Under the pieces are notes generated by a model, which saw nothing but the letters and a program-made list of their open reading frames with translations, was not told the origin of the DNA and did not search any database. The position numbers were made by a program, and so were the translations under genes. From Pseudomonas sp. Z8(2022) (GTDB lineage: Bacteria > Pseudomonadota > Gammaproteobacteria > Pseudomonadales > Pseudomonadaceae), in assembly GCF_025837155.1 (NCBI RefSeq), contig NZ_CP107549.1:3224001-3288000 (forward strand): DNA of 64,000 nt. The letters are read 5' to 3'. Each line of letters starts with the position of its first letter. The first letter of the stretch is position 1. This document shows positions 62,067-64,000 of the stretch, in pieces.

Positions 62067-62357
62067 TTAGCGGTCGTCGTCATGGATCGACGAAGGATGG
62101 CGGCATAGCCCGTCGATCTCGATGTCCATGTAGGGGAACAACGGCAGCTGCATCAGGGCGTCGTGCAACGCTTCCACGCTGGGAACGTCGAATACGCTGT
62201 AGTTGGCGTAGTGGCCGGCGATGCGCCACAGGTGACGCCACACGCCCTCGCGCTGCAGGCGCTGGGCCAGAGCCTTCTCGTCGGCCTTCAGCTGCGCCGC
62301 TTTTTCCGGGTTCATGTCGACCGGCAGGTTGACTGTCATCTTCACGTGAAAAAGCAT
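62067..62357 (-). CDS. catC: Muconolactone delta-isomerase
   Basis: 96 residues, the standard length. MLFHVKMTVNLPVDM is the family start and WRIAGHYANYSVFDV the active-site region with the conserved His. It moves the double bond of muconolactone to give the enol-lactone. It sits between catB and catA, in the usual Pseudomonas order. Confidence 0.95.
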   Translation of the reverse strand: MLFHVKMTVNLPVDMNPEKAAQLKADEKALAQRLQREGVWRHLWRIAGHYANYSVFDVPSVEALHDALMQLPLFPYMDIEIDGLCRHPSSIHDDDR

Positions 62358-62382
62358 GGTCTCTCCTTACTCTGAAATTGCC

Positions 62383-63504
62383 TTAACGGCGAGCGAAACG
62401 CGCCAACTGTTGTTCGTCCAGGCTCAGGCCCAGCCCTGGCGTGCGCGGTACATGCAGGTGGAAGTCCCGATAATCGGGCGCCTGGGTGACGATTTCCTCG
62501 GTCAGTAGCAGCGGCCCGAAGAGTTCGGTGCCCCATGTCAGCTGGTTGAGGGTGAGGAAAGCATGGGCCGAGGCTAAGGTCCCGACGGAGCCCTCGAGCA
62601 TGGTCCCGCCGTAGAGGGCGATACCGGCGGCCTGAGCGATCTGCGCGGTGCGCAGCACGGCCCGCGGCCCGCCATTCTTGGCGATCTTCAGCGCGAAGAT
62701 GCTGGCCGCGCCGTCTGCGGCCAGGCTGAAGGCGTCCTCGACGCTTTCGATGGACTCATCGGCCATGATCGGCGCCGAGCTGCGCTGGTTCAGGCGTACC
62801 TGGCCACTTCGGTTGATGCGCGAAATCGGCTGCTCGATCAGATCGACGCCGTTGTCGCCCAGTACCCGGCAGGCATACAGCGCCTGGGACTCATCCCAGT
62901 ACTGGTTGACATCGACCCGTACGCTGGCGCGATCGCCCAGTTCGCGCTTGATGGCGATGACGTGCTTGAGGTCCTGCTCCAGCGGGTTGGCACCGATCTT
63001 TAGCTTGAACAGCCGGTGACGGCGGATCTCCAGCATCTTCTCGGCTTCGGCGATGTCCTTGGCTGTATTACCACTGGCGAGCGTCCAGGCAACCTCCAGG
63101 CTATCGCGCACGCGACCACCCAGCAGTTCTGAAACCGGTAAGCCCAGACGCTTGCCCTGGGCGTCCAGCAAAGCGCTTTCGATGCCAGATTTGGCAAAGG
63201 TGTTGCCCTTGGCAATCTTGTCGAGCTTGAGCATGGCGGCGTTGATGTTAACGGCGCTCATACCCACCAGCGCCGGCGCCAGATAGGCGTCGATGTTGAC
63301 CTTCATGCTTTCCGGGCTTTCGTTGCCGTAGGCCAGGCCGCCAATGGTGGTGGCCTCACCGATACCCTCAACGCCATCGCTGCAAGTGATCCGCAAAATC
63401 ACCATGGTCTGCTGCTGCATCGTATGCATGGCCAGCTTGTGCGGGCGGATCGTCGGCACATCGACAATAACGGCCTGGACGCGTTCAATCAGTGCGTTTG
63501 TCAT
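62383..63504 (-). CDS. catB: Muconate cycloisomerase
   Basis: 373 residues, enolase superfamily. KxK motif in FKLKIGANPL, metal ligands Asp in VRVDVNQYWD, Glu in DLIEQPISR and Asp in IMADESIES, then the second catalytic Lys in ALKIAKNGG and the Glu in GGTMLEGSVG. It converts cis,cis-muconate to muconolactone with Mn2+. First gene of the operon; the divergent catR starts 131 bases away. No catD or pca genes appear in the window. Confidence 0.95.
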   Translation of the reverse strand: MTNALIERVQAVIVDVPTIRPHKLAMHTMQQQTMVILRITCSDGVEGIGEATTIGGLAYGNESPESMKVNIDAYLAPALVGMSAVNINAAMLKLDKIAKGNTFAKSGIESALLDAQGKRLGLPVSELLGGRVRDSLEVAWTLASGNTAKDIAEAEKMLEIRRHRLFKLKIGANPLEQDLKHVIAIKRELGDRASVRVDVNQYWDESQALYACRVLGDNGVDLIEQPISRINRSGQVRLNQRSSAPIMADESIESVEDAFSLAADGAASIFALKIAKNGGPRAVLRTAQIAQAAGIALYGGTMLEGSVGTLASAHAFLTLNQLTWGTELFGPLLLTEEIVTQAPDYRDFHLHVPRTPGLGLSLDEQQLARFARR

Positions 63505-63635
63505 TATTCGAATTTCCTTTGACTTCAGCCACCTAGGCTTGAGGAGAACTCGAGGCGGCGTGCGGATAAGGATTGCGCATGCCCCTGCACCCGGTCCAAT
63601 ATCAAAGAAATGCCCTACGATACCCAGGAGGTATG

Positions 63636-64000
63636 ATGGAGCTGCGCCACCTTCGCTACTTCAAGGTGCTGGCCGAGACGCTGAACTTCACCCGCGCTGC
63701 TGAGATTCTGCATATCGCACAACCCCCGCTGAGCCGGCAGATCAGCCAGCTCGAACAGGAGCTGGGTACCTCGCTGCTCGTTCGCGAGCGTCCGGTGCGC
63801 CTTACCGAGGCCGGGCGTTTTTTCTACAAGCAGGTCTGCATTCAGCTACAACAGCTTGAAACCACCGTCGACAGCACGCGGCGCATAGGCCAAGGCCAAC
63901 GTCACTGCCTGGGCATCGGCTTTGCCCCCTCGACGCTGTACACCAACCTGCCCAAGCTGATCCGCGAACTACGGCAGGACAGCGAGCTGGAGCTGAGCCT
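63636..64000 (+). CDS. catR: LysR family regulator CatR, N-terminal part (runs off window)
   Basis: 121 residues visible. The winged helix starts MELRHLRYFKVLAETLNFTR with the recognition region IAQPPLSRQISQLEQELG; the effector domain begins thereafter. It is divergent from catB, as CatR is in Pseudomonas, and should activate catBCA in response to cis,cis-muconate. The ATG at 63636 was chosen over 63633 for ribosome-binding-site spacing (AGGAGG at 63626). ATACC-N5-GGTAT over the start at 63620-63634 could be an autoregulatory site. Confidence 0.9.
   Translation, partial: MELRHLRYFKVLAETLNFTRAAEILHIAQPPLSRQISQLEQELGTSLLVRERPVRLTEAGRFFYKQVCIQLQQLETTVDSTRRIGQGQRHCLGIGFAPSTLYTNLPKLIRELRQDSELELS

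Overview
The window reads as a chromosomal segment of a Pseudomonas species. The GC content is high, the neighbourhood of fklB, a Fur-boxed small gene, a LonB-like protease and a DksA-like protein looks like the PA4570-PA4579 region of P. aeruginosa, and an AsrA-type Lon sits beside an Icp-type protease inhibitor. The tmRNA encodes the tag ANDDNYALAA, and REP-type inverted repeats are present. Genus is well supported; species is not determined.

Layout. 1-8.0 kb is core genome: the end of aminopeptidase ApeB, an E. coli-type phosphoheptose isomerase, an AraC regulator, AsrA/Lon, Icp, and a two-gene ABC exporter. 8.1-23.2 kb is an aldaric-acid (glucarate/galactarate/talarate) supercluster. A minus-strand operon (kdgD, gudD, gudP, garD, an FAD-linked D-hydroxyacid oxidase, a D-2-hydroxyacid dehydrogenase) diverges from a plus-strand operon (a second gudD-like gene and a TctCBA tripartite transporter). 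A LysR regulator and an enolase-superfamily talarate/galactarate dehydratase follow. All dehydratases converge on 5-keto-4-deoxyglucarate, which KdgD turns into 2-oxoglutarate semialdehyde; the dehydrogenase that would finish the route is not in the window.

23.5-40.4 kb is core again: an RND efflux pair, a Fur-boxed small protein, FklB, YqhA, a LonB-like protease, a broken MgtE-type magnesium transporter, a DksA/TraR protein, a DUF4105 protein, a NADAR protein and a hybrid sensor kinase. 40.45-40.81 kb is tmRNA (ssrA). Directly downstream lies a decayed island (40.9-47.3 kb): a truncated integrase, an IS3-family element, a pRiA4b-ORF3 fragment, a deleted umuDC operon that keeps its SOS box, an intact tyrosine recombinase, a small gene with its own SOS box, and scraps of an ABC ATPase, a TetR regulator and a saccharopine-dehydrogenase-like gene.

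47.6-64 kb is an apparently intact catabolic cluster. A TetR regulator precedes a tight operon: Rieske oxygenase, orphan 126-aa protein, two cupins, ferredoxin reductase, NTF2-like protein, Rieske ferredoxin and an asparaginase-fold amidase. An OprD porin, a TRAP transporter, a two-cysteine Asp/Glu-racemase-family enzyme and an MFS exporter follow. The cluster ends with catBCA and a divergent CatR. Together these look like a pathway that releases catechol plus a small dicarboxylic monoamide from an unidentified aromatic compound. The amidase has lost both residues that bind the alpha-amino group in true asparaginases, which fits an amide such as maleamate or succinamate. This is the strongest candidate for an undescribed system in the window.
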